Shown: positions 26,081 to 34,530 of the stretch, in pieces
Numbering within the stretch: position 1 is the stretch's first letter
Layout of the letters: each line of letters begins with the position of its first letter
From: SAR116 cluster bacterium AG-337-N21
GTDB lineage: Bacteria > Pseudomonadota > Alphaproteobacteria > Puniceispirillales > Marisalimonadaceae
Assembly (NCBI GenBank): GCA_003282145.1
Contig: QBZZ01000020.1
Location: 1 to 38,889, forward strand
DNA length: 38,889 nucleotides
Reading direction: 5' to 3'
Notes under the pieces: generated by a model
What the model saw: only the letters and a program-made list of their open reading frames with translations
Databases searched by the model: none
What the model was told of the DNA's origin: nothing
Translations under genes and position numbers: made by a program

Positions 26081-27358
26081 TCATTCATAATCATTTAAAA
26101 ATTTATTTAATGTTGAAACACTTTTCATAAAATCTTTTATCTCCATTCTTTCATCTGGATTATGAGATCCCTTGTCATTTCTTATAAAAATCATTCCTGT
26201 TTTTATACCCTGATTTGAAAATATAGCGGCATCATGAGTTGCGCCACTTGCTACAGAAACCCTTGGAAAACCTAAAGAATCACTTGCATCTAAAAGTTTT
26301 TTTATAATTTCTGGATTACATTCAGCTGGGTCTGATTTAATTACATTGTCAAACTCAAAACAAACTCCTTTTTCTCTTTCTATTGTTTTACATTCCGATC
26401 TTAATAATCCTTCTAATGCGTCCAAGGTTGAAATATCTTGGCTCCTTGATTCAAAACTAAATAAAATTTCTCCAGGTATTCTAGACATAGCCTGATTATC
26501 AACATCTGTATGAAAAATTCCTGAAGTTAAAACAAGATCACCACCATGTTGTTCTATTGTATTCCAATGATCGTCCATACGAGTTATCAAATCGGCACCA
26601 GCAAAAACGGCATCTTTTCTTAAATATCTTGGAATAGTACCGGAATGTCCAGCAGTACCCTTGCATCTTATTTTGTGATGACGATAATTACCTCGAATCC
26701 CAGTAACGATAGCAATTGGCCAATTTTTATCCACTAGAATAGGTCCTTGTTCAATATGTATTTCTATAAAAGCTTCAATCTCATTTTTATTTATTAAAGT
26801 TTTACATTTTCTAATCTGATCTAATTTTACACCAGATTCTGTCATAGCTTTTGATAATTCTTTTCCATTGCTTCTATGAGTAGAATTTAAATCTTCTTGG
26901 GATATTAAGCCAAACAATGCTTTAGAACCAATACAATTTTTTCCATACCAAGCGCTTTCTTCACCTCTTAATACTAACAATTTGATGGGCAAAGAAGTTT
27001 TGACTTTTTTTTCTTTTAAATAAACTAGAATTAAGAAACCAGCGATGACTCCTGCAAGTCCGTCAAAATTACCTCCCTGAGGAACAGAGTCTATGTGTGA
27101 TCCAATTAATATATAATTATTTTTTATAGATTGTTCTAATGATAAATAAACATTTGCAGCAGCATCTTTTTGGATATAGAAACCAAATTCTTTTGCTAAA
27201 TCTATCATATAATTTATGCTTATGGTTTCTCCTTTCCCATAAGATTCTCTAGAAACACCAACTTTATCTTTGGTTAATGCCTCAATTTCATTAAAAATTT
27301 TTATAGCTAATTCTTCAATCCATGCTTCCTTATGAAGAGGCATTGTATTTTTTGACAT
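26081..27358 (-). CDS. M20 family hydrolase (allantoate/N-carbamoyl-amino acid amidohydrolase type)
   Basis: A 425-residue binuclear-zinc amidohydrolase. The metal motif GSHIDSVPQGGNFDG is at 86-100, with H88 and D99 as ligands; the EE pair appears in VLRGEESAWYG, where the usual second acidic residue is kept. EIHIEQGP and GTAGHSGTIP (dimer domain) and a final GMIFIRNDKGSHNPDE give the last ligand. The family splits allantoate, ureidoglycolate or N-carbamoyl amino acids. No purine-degradation genes are close, so the substrate stays open. It has its own promoter region. Confidence 0.9.
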   Translation of the reverse strand: MSKNTMPLHKEAWIEELAIKIFNEIEALTKDKVGVSRESYGKGETISINYMIDLAKEFGFYIQKDAAANVYLSLEQSIKNNYILIGSHIDSVPQGGNFDGLAGVIAGFLILVYLKEKKVKTSLPIKLLVLRGEESAWYGKNCIGSKALFGLISQEDLNSTHRSNGKELSKAMTESGVKLDQIRKCKTLINKNEIEAFIEIHIEQGPILVDKNWPIAIVTGIRGNYRHHKIRCKGTAGHSGTIPRYLRKDAVFAGADLITRMDDHWNTIEQHGGDLVLTSGIFHTDVDNQAMSRIPGEILFSFESRSQDISTLDALEGLLRSECKTIEREKGVCFEFDNVIKSDPAECNPEIIKKLLDASDSLGFPRVSVASGATHDAAIFSNQGIKTGMIFIRNDKGSHNPDERMEIKDFMKSVSTLNKFLNDYE

Positions 27359-27450
27359 TTTTTAACATCCAATATTCTTTAAATAAATATGATTGATATA
27401 ACTATTAAATAAATGAATTTAAGATTCACTAAAATTTAGATTAAAATAAA

Positions 27451-28200
27451 TTACCTAATAAAAACAAATTTGTCTTCTTTTGATTTTTCAACATTATACG
27501 AATATCCGTCTAAGTTGAATTTTTTCAAATCTTCTTCGTTTACCAGACGATTTTGAATTATGAACCGAGCCATAGCTCCCCGAGCATTTTTAGCGTAGAA
27601 ACTTATGATTTTTTCTTTACCATTTTTACGTTGCATGAAAACAGGAGTGATAATATTTAAAGAAAGATTTTTAAGATTTATCGCATTAAAATATTCATTT
27701 GAAGCACAATTTACTAAAGTATCTGTTCCAATTTTTTTTGCGTGTTTATTCAGAATATTAGAAATTTTATGGTCCCAATATTCATATAATGAATTACCGT
27801 GGGATCCTTTTAATTTACTCCCCATTTCTAAACGGTAGGGTTCAATTGAATCAAGTGGTCGCAATAAACCATACAAACCAGACAAAATTCTAAGATGTTT
27901 TTGAGCCCATTCAAGGTCATGTTGATCCATCTTTTCTATATCTAAGCCTTTATACGTATCTCCTGCAAAGGCAAAGGCTGCAGCTTTTCTATCTTGCTTA
28001 CCAAAATCCGTAAATCTTTTCTTATTTAGTTCTGCTAATTGAGTGCTGATTCCCATTAAATCTTTTAAATTATCTGAACTTAATTTTCTGACTTCAGTAA
28101 TCAACTCATTTACGTTTTCAGCAAAAAATGGTTTGGTTTCTTTAACCTTATTAATAGGGTTCATATTAAGTTTTTTCGCTGGGGAAACGACTACTAACAT
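27451..28200 (-). CDS. yaaA: Peroxide stress protein YaaA (DUF328 family)
   Basis: A 249-residue YaaA protein. Typical stretches are LVVVSPAKKLN at the N terminus, AFAGDTYKGLD near the middle, ILSGLYGLLRPLDSIEPYRLEMGSKL split over about 105-130 and a C-terminal SFYAKNARGAMARF. In E. coli YaaA lowers free iron and limits DNA damage during peroxide stress; the same role is assumed here. GGAG six bases before the ATG fixes the start. It is a single gene, divergent from the EamA transporter. Confidence 0.93.
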   Translation of the reverse strand: MLVVVSPAKKLNMNPINKVKETKPFFAENVNELITEVRKLSSDNLKDLMGISTQLAELNKKRFTDFGKQDRKAAAFAFAGDTYKGLDIEKMDQHDLEWAQKHLRILSGLYGLLRPLDSIEPYRLEMGSKLKGSHGNSLYEYWDHKISNILNKHAKKIGTDTLVNCASNEYFNAINLKNLSLNIITPVFMQRKNGKEKIISFYAKNARGAMARFIIQNRLVNEEDLKKFNLDGYSYNVEKSKEDKFVFIR

Positions 28201-28350
28201 TTTTTTCTCCGTTATTATTTTAATTAAAATAATGCATATACTTAGAAAAGTCTAGATGATGGATTTTGTTCTAAATAAAAATTACCTACATCTAATTAAT
28301 ATGTTAAAAATCTAACTTATAAATTAGTATTTCTTAATCTTGGTCAATCA

Positions 28351-29253
28351 ATGGAACTACTTTCTTCCAAAAAAACTTTACCTATTGTCCTTTTAATAAT
28401 TTTAATTCTGGTTTGGACTTCAGTTTGGTCTTTATTTAAAATTGCAATAGAAGTCATTCCACCTCTAAGTTTTAGAGTTATTATTGGAATACCAGCTTTT
28501 ATTTTATTGTTAATTCTTGGTTTTAAAAAAGTTAAAACAATTAATATTCCTAAAGGTGATTGGAAATCTTTAATATTGATAAGTTTTTTTAATGTCACCT
28601 TATGGCAAGTATTAATGTTGTATGGAATAAGTATGCTTGGTGGAGGAAGAGCTGCTGTTTTAACTTATACAATGCCTGTATGGGCAACAATTTTTGCAGC
28701 TATTTTTGGTTATGAGAGAATTAATATTTCTATTATATTTTCTTTAGTTTTAGGAATGATGGGTATTTTTTTTCTTTCCATTGAAATAAATATTTTTGAA
28801 AATATTTTTGGTTTTCTTATCACCTTATCTGCTGGCTTAAGCTGGGCAGTAGGGACTATGATAGTAAAGTATGGTGGTATTAAATCTGATGGATTAATTG
28901 TGGCAGGTTGGCAGCAAATTATTGGAATAATCCCTATCATACCATTTGCTTTATATTTTGACCAAAACAATTTTGGATCTTTAGATTATATACATTTTTT
29001 TATTATTTTATACGGTATATTTTTGTCAAGCGCATATACCTATTGGGCTTATTTTACAATTTTACAAAAATTTTCAGTTAACGTAACATCTATATCAGTC
29101 ATGGCAGTTCCCATTTTAGCCATACTAGTAGATTATATTTTTGTAGATGTTAAATTCTCATGGTTAGATGTTTTAGCCCTAATTTTCATAGTCTCTGGTA
29201 TATATATTGTTGCAACAAAACCATTCAACAAAACTAAAAAATCAGTCAATTAA
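28351..29253 (+). CDS. DMT superfamily transporter (two EamA domains)
   Basis: A 300-residue membrane protein with about ten helices in two EamA repeats. It has the WTSVWSLFKIAIEVIPPLSFR opening, a GGGRAAVLTYTMPVWATIFA stretch and AGLSWAVGTMIVKYGG in the second repeat. It is only distantly similar to the other EamA protein in this window (at 24333). The family exports metabolites. Its 3' end overlaps the convergent small gene by 12 bases. Confidence 0.88.
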   Translation: MELLSSKKTLPIVLLIILILVWTSVWSLFKIAIEVIPPLSFRVIIGIPAFILLLILGFKKVKTINIPKGDWKSLILISFFNVTLWQVLMLYGISMLGGGRAAVLTYTMPVWATIFAAIFGYERINISIIFSLVLGMMGIFFLSIEINIFENIFGFLITLSAGLSWAVGTMIVKYGGIKSDGLIVAGWQQIIGIIPIIPFALYFDQNNFGSLDYIHFFIILYGIFLSSAYTYWAYFTILQKFSVNVTSISVMAVPILAILVDYIFVDVKFSWLDVLALIFIVSGIYIVATKPFNKTKKSVN

Positions 29254-29565
29254 AAATTTACTAAACTCCAAATCTTTAGAAATATTAATATCATTTACTT
29301 CTCCTTTTGAAATTTCAACTTTTGCTCCAGTGTCTCTTAATTTTTTTAAAACGTCTTCACCAAATAATTTCCATGTTTTTTCTTCAATTTTTTTGTTTGG
29401 CCAAACTGTCATAGAATATCTTTGTGTATCAGAAACATCTACAGACATCCTTAAGAGCATTCCTTCTGCAAACCCCTTTGTTTTTCCTATTTGGGATAAA
29501 AGATTTGATGCAGCTTCTTTTGAGAAGTCATTCATAAAAGATAATTTCACAATTCTTACATACAT
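29242..29565 (-). CDS. Small protein, possible dimeric alpha/beta-barrel
   Basis: A 107-residue protein with an opening beta strand (YVRIVKLSF), a helix, then RMSVDVSDTQRYSMTVWPN and a second helical part (WKLFGEDVLKKLRDTGAKVEISKGEV). The alternation recalls small ferredoxin-like alpha/beta-barrel proteins such as antibiotic-biosynthesis monooxygenase-like or stress-responsive barrels, but no clear family motif is seen. It lies 23 bases upstream of no other gene on its strand except the M20 gene further right, which may share its transcript. Function unknown. Confidence 0.65.
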   Translation of the reverse strand: MYVRIVKLSFMNDFSKEAASNLLSQIGKTKGFAEGMLLRMSVDVSDTQRYSMTVWPNKKIEEKTWKLFGEDVLKKLRDTGAKVEISKGEVNDINISKDLEFSKFLID

Positions 29566-29588
29566 TTACATAACCAGATAATATCAAC

Positions 29589-30722
29589 TTAAATCTTAAG
29601 TAAAAAATGTTCCAAAATTAGAAAATAATCAAGAAGATCTTTATTAATCAATTTTTCATTGGATTTATGGCCTTCTGATCCTGTTCCAGGTCCAATATTA
29701 ATAATATTAACATCATCATCTGCAAAATATCTACCATCACTTACACCAATGGAAGATAAAAATCTTGGTTTTTTACCCGTAATAACTTCTTTAGAATTAG
29801 ATAATTCTTTTAAATAAATATTAGATTTATTTGACTTAAATGGATTTGTGCCAGTAAGGAATTTAATTTTTGCGGATTTTTCAATTTTTAAAATAAAGTT
29901 TTTAATTTCAATAAAAGCTTTTTTTACATCTTCTTTATGAGTAATTCGTCTGTCAATAATTATCTCAGTTTTAGAAGGTACAACATTTACGTTTTCTCCA
30001 CCAGATACAATCCCTATATTGATTGTAGATTTGTGTGTTCCAACATCATATTTTTTTAGTTCTTTTTTAAATTTGGAACTAAGTTCACTTATTATTTTTG
30101 CAGATTTTTCAATTGCATTTATCCCTTTATGAGGCTCACCTGCATGAGAAGTTTTACCTGAAATCTTAACCGCTACCCAAAACACACCCCTTTCTTCTAT
30201 TACAAAATTATTATTAGTTGGAGCACCTAATATTAGGGTGTGTGGCTTTATTTTATTAGATTTTCTAAGATATTCTGTACCATCAGATCCTAAATTTTCT
30301 TCATCTGTTACAAAGGTAAAATCTATATTTTCTTTAATATTAGGAAATAAACTTTTAAAATTTTTTGCTAAATACAAATGCACTGCTGCACTTCCTTTGC
30401 AATTAACAGCACCTAGACCATATGAGTAATCTTTTTCAATTTTAAGACAATATGGGTCACTTTTCCACTCGCTCAAAATCGGTCTAACAGTATCTATATG
30501 TGAGTTAAAAACAATTGATTTTTTTAAACCTTTATAATTTGAAGCTATAACATTTATTTTATCTTCATTAACGCCAAAAGATTTAACCTCTAATCCACTA
30601 TCTTTAAGATATGAATATACTAATTTACAAAAATCTTTACTACTTCCTGGAGGATAACAAGTATCTATTTTAACAAGTTCTTTTAATAAATTTAATAATT
30701 CTTTTTCGATATCTTTATTCAT
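29589..30722 (-). CDS. M20 family deacylase/peptidase (ArgE/DapE type)
   Basis: A 377-residue zinc hydrolase: H75-x-D77 in NSHIDTVRP, a GAVNCKGSAA with an aspartate replaced by Asn-Cys around the bridging ligand, TDEENLGSDG with the Glu pair, a dimer domain (GKTSHAGEPHKG) and the final GTGSEGHKSNE. The family removes acyl groups from acyl-ornithine, succinyl-diaminopimelate or peptides. The GAVNCKG stretch, where most members have G-x-x-D-M/x-K-G, is unusual: the bridging Asp is not obvious, so activity is uncertain. The ATG has only a distant AAAGG. Confidence 0.82.
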   Translation of the reverse strand: MNKDIEKELLNLLKELVKIDTCYPPGSSKDFCKLVYSYLKDSGLEVKSFGVNEDKINVIASNYKGLKKSIVFNSHIDTVRPILSEWKSDPYCLKIEKDYSYGLGAVNCKGSAAVHLYLAKNFKSLFPNIKENIDFTFVTDEENLGSDGTEYLRKSNKIKPHTLILGAPTNNNFVIEERGVFWVAVKISGKTSHAGEPHKGINAIEKSAKIISELSSKFKKELKKYDVGTHKSTINIGIVSGGENVNVVPSKTEIIIDRRITHKEDVKKAFIEIKNFILKIEKSAKIKFLTGTNPFKSNKSNIYLKELSNSKEVITGKKPRFLSSIGVSDGRYFADDDVNIINIGPGTGSEGHKSNEKLINKDLLDYFLILEHFLLKI

Positions 30723-30911
30723 TTTAAATTTTAAAAAGCCTTTTCAATTAAGTTTTGTTGAAAATTTTATATTGTTATCAACCATTCATAATAATTTTTC
30801 TTTTTAATAACACTTAAATAACAATCTATATTTAATACTTTAAGGTCCATAGCTTTTAATAACAAATTTCTATAGTTTACATTAAACAAAGATTTACATA
30901 GGTTATGAATT

Positions 30912-31373
30912 ATGTTTAAGGAATTTTTAAAATCAAGGTTTATGTCAATAGTTTTTGTATTGGTTATTACTTCTACCAAACAATCATATTCAAATGAATT
31001 TGACAACATATCTGCTTGTGCTGGTATAGTTATTGGTGACGGAGCCTCTGAATTAAGAGACCTTGAAAATGAGGAAAATTTTGATGATGCCTTTGAACTT
31101 GCAATAAAAGCTTTCTATGGTGAAGGCTTATCAGGAAGTCGTTCTAGTGAAGATATTGTAATAGCTGAAAATATAATAGCATCAAATGTTGACAAAATTT
31201 ACATGCAACCCGAATGGACTGCAGATGTTTATCAAGAGGTAATTCGTTGCTATAGAATTCTAGGATTAAAGGTTCTCGAAAAATCAGTTATAATCAAGAT
31301 GAACATTAATATGATTAACGAATACTTAAATAAATATAAAGCTAGATTTAAAAGAATGATAAATGCTGGCTAA
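30912..31373 (+). CDS. Secreted hypothetical protein
   Basis: A 153-residue protein with a signal peptide (about residues 1-28, MFKEFLKSRF then a hydrophobic core and YSNEF). The mature part is mostly helical, with two cysteines, one in SACAGIVIG and one in IRCYRIL, that could form a disulfide in the periplasm. I do not recognise a family. An AGG ends nine bases before the ATG. It is the first gene of the accessory end of the window, next to a decayed membrane-protein gene. Confidence 0.7.
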   Translation: MFKEFLKSRFMSIVFVLVITSTKQSYSNEFDNISACAGIVIGDGASELRDLENEENFDDAFELAIKAFYGEGLSGSRSSEDIVIAENIIASNVDKIYMQPEWTADVYQEVIRCYRILGLKVLEKSVIIKMNINMINEYLNKYKARFKRMINAG

Positions 31374-31410
31374 GAGTATTGTGAAGTTCTTAATTAAATT
31401 TTCAATCCTC

Positions 31411-31788
31411 TTAAAATTGTATTATTTTTTTATCAAAAGATTTAGCTAATTTTCCTACTATCCCAAATGAAGTAGAGTTAGTTTCTAGAGAACCATCCGC
31501 ACCAAATGTTGTTTTTCCAATATTAGAGTTAAAAGTATCTCCTGAGCTAGCATTTAAAGTTGCCTTACCTAAGTCTGTGTAAAGGCCTTCAATTGAAATA
31601 TACTTGTTAATTTTCTTCCCAAGAAAAAAGATTTAGAAGTTGATTCCTCATCAAGTGTTGAACCAGAAACTTCAGTTATACCTGTATCAAAAACTTACTT
31701 TTCCTGTTGAAAAACCAATATTAAAACCTTCTGCCATCTCCAGAAAGCTGATAAAAATCATTTTAAACTTACTAATTAGTATTTTCAT
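31411..31788 (-). pseudogene. Decayed outer-membrane beta-barrel protein gene
   Basis: On the minus strand the frame from the ATG at 31788 reads a short basic/hydrophobic leader, then AEGFNIGFSTGKVSF, and stops at 31687-31689 after a run of five T. Removing one T lets the reading go on as DTGITEVSGSTLDEESTSKS and FFLG. A one-base deletion near 31625 then restores the first frame, which continues as KYISIEGLYTDLGKATLNAS and later FGIVGKLAKSFDKK up to a TAA at 31411. The alternating Gly- and aromatic-rich strands fit an OmpA-like or porin-like beta-barrel. Only the first part of the barrel is present, so the gene is both frameshifted and truncated. The rest of 31374-32007 contains the remnant below. 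Confidence 0.7.
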
Positions 31789-31823
31789 AATTTCACTTTA
31801 TTTTTTGTTTATTAAAATCATTT

Positions 31824-32077
31824 TCATCTAATTCTACAAAGTTTCCTTTTCCACCCTGTTAAATCTATATCTACGTTCTTATCAAGTATGTCGACTATTG
31901 TTTTTTTTAATCATCAAAACCATAATACTTTTTTTCTTTATTCCCTCTAAAATGCTTACTTAATCCTACTATTCTAAAATTCTGTTTTTTATCCTTAAAT
32001 CCTAAAATTAGCTCAATGGAGTCATTTGATTGGTCAAAAGCCCAAAGATATTTTGAATTAAATAACCTGAAAGCCAT
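31824..32077 (-). pseudogene. Remnant of an unknown gene overlapping the end of the truncated integrase
   Basis: A frame from an ATG at 32077 to a TAA at 31907 reads MAFRLFNSKYLWAFDQSND, then ELILGFKDKKQNFRIVGL and HFRGNKEKKYYGFDD. A +1/-1 step at the run of eight T (31901-31908) continues it as TIVDILDKNVDIDLTGWKR to a stop at 31824. The protein-like reading over two frames suggests the decayed end of a gene of a different origin, joined to the integrase gene near 32085-32105. I recognise no family. Confidence 0.45.
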
Positions 32078-32745
32078 CGTGAATAATTTTTGCTATTTGC
32101 ATTGTGTTTAAGGGAGGCAAAACTTTTTACTTTATGTATCTTATAAGGGTCAGGCATGACTTCTTGTAACCCACCATTCCACAAGGCTGCGTTGTCCTTA
32201 ACATACCATTTCTTTATTTTTGCAAACCCAAAAATTCTAAATAATCTTTGTTGAAGTCTTCGAGCAGTCTCTGTTTTAGATGACCAAATAGGTAACAACA
32301 GCTCATGAAGATCATCTGTGTTAATATCAATTAGTGGTTTTTTATCCAAATAAGGTACAGCGTAATTGGTTATGGTATTCCGCCATTGTTGTTCACTTTT
32401 TGGGTTTCTCCATTCTTCCTTCATCTTTGCCGTAATATAAAGATTTGCAATGTGAGAAAACTTTTTATTTTGTTGTTTTCTTATGACCTCTTGTTTTCTT
32501 TTATCCTCGATAGGGTCTATTTTATTTATAACTAAACGCCTATAATCTTCAGCTTTCTGCCTTGCGTCTACAATTGAGATTTCTGGGAAGGTTCCAAGAC
32601 CCATTTCTCTTGATTTATTATCTATAAGATAGCGATAGGACCATTTACCCCTTCCTTGGCTTAAAATTGAGATATAAAGCCCTTTTCCATCATGATGCTT
32701 ACCATTAGTTAGATGTAATAATTGTTTGTATTTTAGTTTGTGCAT
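32008..32745 (-). pseudogene. Truncated P4-type tyrosine integrase
   Basis: The 245 residues match the N-terminal and core-binding parts of P4-like integrases (DUF4102-type): DGKGLYISILSQGRGKWSYR, then MGLGTFPEISIVDARQKAE and the IANLYITAK core-binding domain, ending at KSFASL where the catalytic domain normally begins. Intact relatives have about 400 residues with an Arg-His-Arg-Tyr catalytic domain; none of these residues follows here. The last 30 or so residues come from unrelated DNA. The protein should not recombine DNA. It diverges from the intact integrase across a 251-base region with a likely att site. Confidence 0.8.
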
Positions 32746-32856
32746 GTCTTACTCCAGTCTACAACTTGGTCCACAAAGTGGATTGGTTAACGATGAATTA
32801 CACTGAAATATGAAAAAGAGGTCTGGTCAATATAATCAAGGCATTGCCTAGGTTTG

Positions 32857-32873
32857 TGACATAGCATGACATA
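32857..32873. repeat. Direct repeat TGACATA beside the att-like site
   Basis: TGACATA occurs at 32857-32863 and 32867-32873, one helical turn apart. It lies between the truncated integrase and the att-like site, where arm-type integrase-binding sites are expected. A short TCCAC-AAA-GTGGA inverted repeat is at 32770-32782. Neither is proven. Confidence 0.35.
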
Positions 32874-32888
32874 ACAAAGTTATATTCA

Positions 32889-32905
32889 TGGCGGAGAGGA
32901 AGGGA
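32889..32905 (-). other. Attachment-site-like serine-tRNA 3'-end fragment
   Basis: Read on the minus strand these 17 bases are TCCCTTCCTCTCCGCCA, which match the end of a bacterial serine tRNA: the T-arm end, a CCTCTCC acceptor strand, G discriminator and CCA. Only this end is present; no T-loop, anticodon arm or 5' half follows. Integrative elements often leave such a tRNA 3' end as att site. It lies between two divergent integrase genes, 144 bases from one and 92 from the other. The fragment also forms part of a GAAGGGA/TCCCTTC palindrome at 32899-32913. No second copy is in the window. Confidence 0.6.
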
Positions 32906-32967
32906 ATCCCTTCTTTACTCCAAAAATTCCTTATATACACTATACATAACAAATATACACTTGTAAA

Positions 32968-32989
32968 CTGGGTACATTCTGGGTACATT
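32968..32989 (+). repeat. Tandem 11-base repeat before the integrase gene
   Basis: CTGGGTACATT is repeated exactly, head to tail, at 32968-32978 and 32979-32989, seven bases before the integrase ATG. A second pair, ATATACAC at 32933-32940 and 32953-32960, is two helical turns apart. These are likely arm-type integrase-binding sites or an autoregulatory operator, since binding there would block the integrase promoter. No good Shine-Dalgarno is seen before the ATG. Confidence 0.45.
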
Positions 32990-32996
32990 TTTAAAA

Positions 32997-34337
32997 ATGA
33001 GCAGAAAATACCATAAAACTTTCATATCAAATAATGGTAATAACTTTTACCTTCAATTCCATATTAAAGACTGGATGAGACGATTACCAGATTTTATTAA
33101 TCTTCCTGCAAATAAGAAGAACTTTAAAGAAACTCTGAGAACATCTGACTATAATCTAGCCTATGAAAGGGCTAATAAAAGATTAAAAGAACTGCAGATT
33201 ATTGATAGACCAAAGCCTGGACCAGTTCTAGTAGGTGCAGATGCGTATTGGAAAGGCATTCAAGATTTTGAGACAATGACCGATACTGAATTAGATACAA
33301 TGTATGATTATCTAACTGAGTTAATTTCTAATAGTACAGTTTCTGACCATTTTGAAGAATTAAAAGTAACTGACGAGAAAAGTTATAGTCATGCAGAGAA
33401 TAGTCTGATGGCAATTGAAAGAGAAAAGGAGAAAAGAAGAACTAAATTTTATGATAAACCTCATCCCTATTCTGTTGGATTAAAAGCTATGTCTGATAGA
33501 TATATGGAAGAACTAGCAAGTGAAGGAAAGTCTTTTAAAACTCAAAATAAAGTTAAGAATGCATCTAAACGCTTTCTAGAATATAGAGAAATTTCTGATA
33601 TAGAATTAAGGTTAATTACTCCAAAGATAGTGAGTGATTACATAAAATTTGCTCGTTCAGAAAATAGAGCAGTAAGAACATTTAGAAACGATATTAATTA
33701 TCTTGGAGCAGTATTTGAGTTTGCTAAAAGAGATGGATATTTAAACAATATTGCTAATCCTTTTAGAGGTCAGAAAATTACTAACTTCAAAGAACCAAAT
33801 CTCAGAGAACCTTTTACATATGAGATGATACTAATGTTAATTGATTTAGCTTCAAAGGATGAAGAATTAACTCAACTCGTTTATGTGAGTTATTATACTG
33901 GGATGAGATTAGATGAAATTTTTACTGCAAAACTAGAAAGAATTGAAAATATTAGAGTGTTTAATGTTGCAGAAAAAGGAGGTAAAACAGAATCAGCTAC
34001 AAGAATAATTCCCCTTCATTCTGAACTTAAAAAATTCAAATTAACTGAATGGAAATCTCCTTCATCAACTGCACTTGGTAAGAGGTTTGGAAGGTTAAAA
34101 AATAAGATGTTGGAGCAACTTAAAATAAAAGAAGAAAACAATAAATTTGTACATCATTCTTTTAGACATGGATTTTCTACTATCTTATTAAATGCTAAAT
34201 ATTCAGAGTTGGAAATTGCTGATTTAACAGGTCATAAAAAATCTAATATCGGAAGAACTCAAGCTGGTAAATCTTACTTCTCAAGACAATCTATGACTAA
34301 GCTTATACAAATGATTGAAAGTATCCCAAAACTATAA
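32997..34337 (+). CDS. Tyrosine-type site-specific integrase (intact)
   Basis: A 446-residue recombinase. The N-terminal part (about 1-70, YLQFHIKDWMRRLP) resembles the short N-terminal domain of many phage-type integrases, a core-binding SAM-like domain spans about 160-255 and the catalytic domain follows. Catalytic residues are R304 in TGMRLDE, K330 or nearby, H387-x-x-R390 in HHSFRHGF, H413 in TGHKK and the nucleophile Y427 in KSYFS. All are present, so it should be active. It begins 92 bases from the tRNA-like att sequence and reads into the caspase region, which may be the cargo. Confidence 0.92.
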   Translation: MSRKYHKTFISNNGNNFYLQFHIKDWMRRLPDFINLPANKKNFKETLRTSDYNLAYERANKRLKELQIIDRPKPGPVLVGADAYWKGIQDFETMTDTELDTMYDYLTELISNSTVSDHFEELKVTDEKSYSHAENSLMAIEREKEKRRTKFYDKPHPYSVGLKAMSDRYMEELASEGKSFKTQNKVKNASKRFLEYREISDIELRLITPKIVSDYIKFARSENRAVRTFRNDINYLGAVFEFAKRDGYLNNIANPFRGQKITNFKEPNLREPFTYEMILMLIDLASKDEELTQLVYVSYYTGMRLDEIFTAKLERIENIRVFNVAEKGGKTESATRIIPLHSELKKFKLTEWKSPSSTALGKRFGRLKNKMLEQLKIKEENNKFVHHSFRHGFSTILLNAKYSELEIADLTGHKKSNIGRTQAGKSYFSRQSMTKLIQMIESIPKL

Positions 34338-34530
34338 AAGGCTAGGGAGGACCCACAGCCCCTATACGTTATAATATACTCAAGCTCTTACACAGATGTG
34401 TTCAAATAACTGTTAACCATTTTAATGGAGATTCAGAGTCCATACAGAGCTTTTAGTGTAATCAGAATTATGACATATGAGTGTGTATCTTTGACTCTGT
34501 AACAGGCTTAAATGAGCAGGAATGGTGGTC

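Noticed and set aside
28344-28598. 84-residue frame opposite the second EamA gene
   Set aside because: Antisense shadow of a clear transporter gene.
30767-31009. 80-residue minus-strand frame
   Set aside because: It overlaps the start and signal peptide of the secreted protein at 30912 and shows no domain or ribosome site.
31640-31831. 63-residue plus-strand frame
   Set aside because: It lies opposite the decayed beta-barrel gene, which gives a far better protein reading on the minus strand.
32889-32980. Complete serine tRNA gene
   Set aside because: Only the last 17 bases match; the T-loop, anticodon arm and 5' acceptor strand are absent on the adjoining sequence.
34338-34530. Second att copy or terminator after the integrase gene
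   Set aside because: No copy of the tRNA-like 17 bases and no stem with a U-run was found; only a six-base GGACC/GGTCC match that is probably chance.
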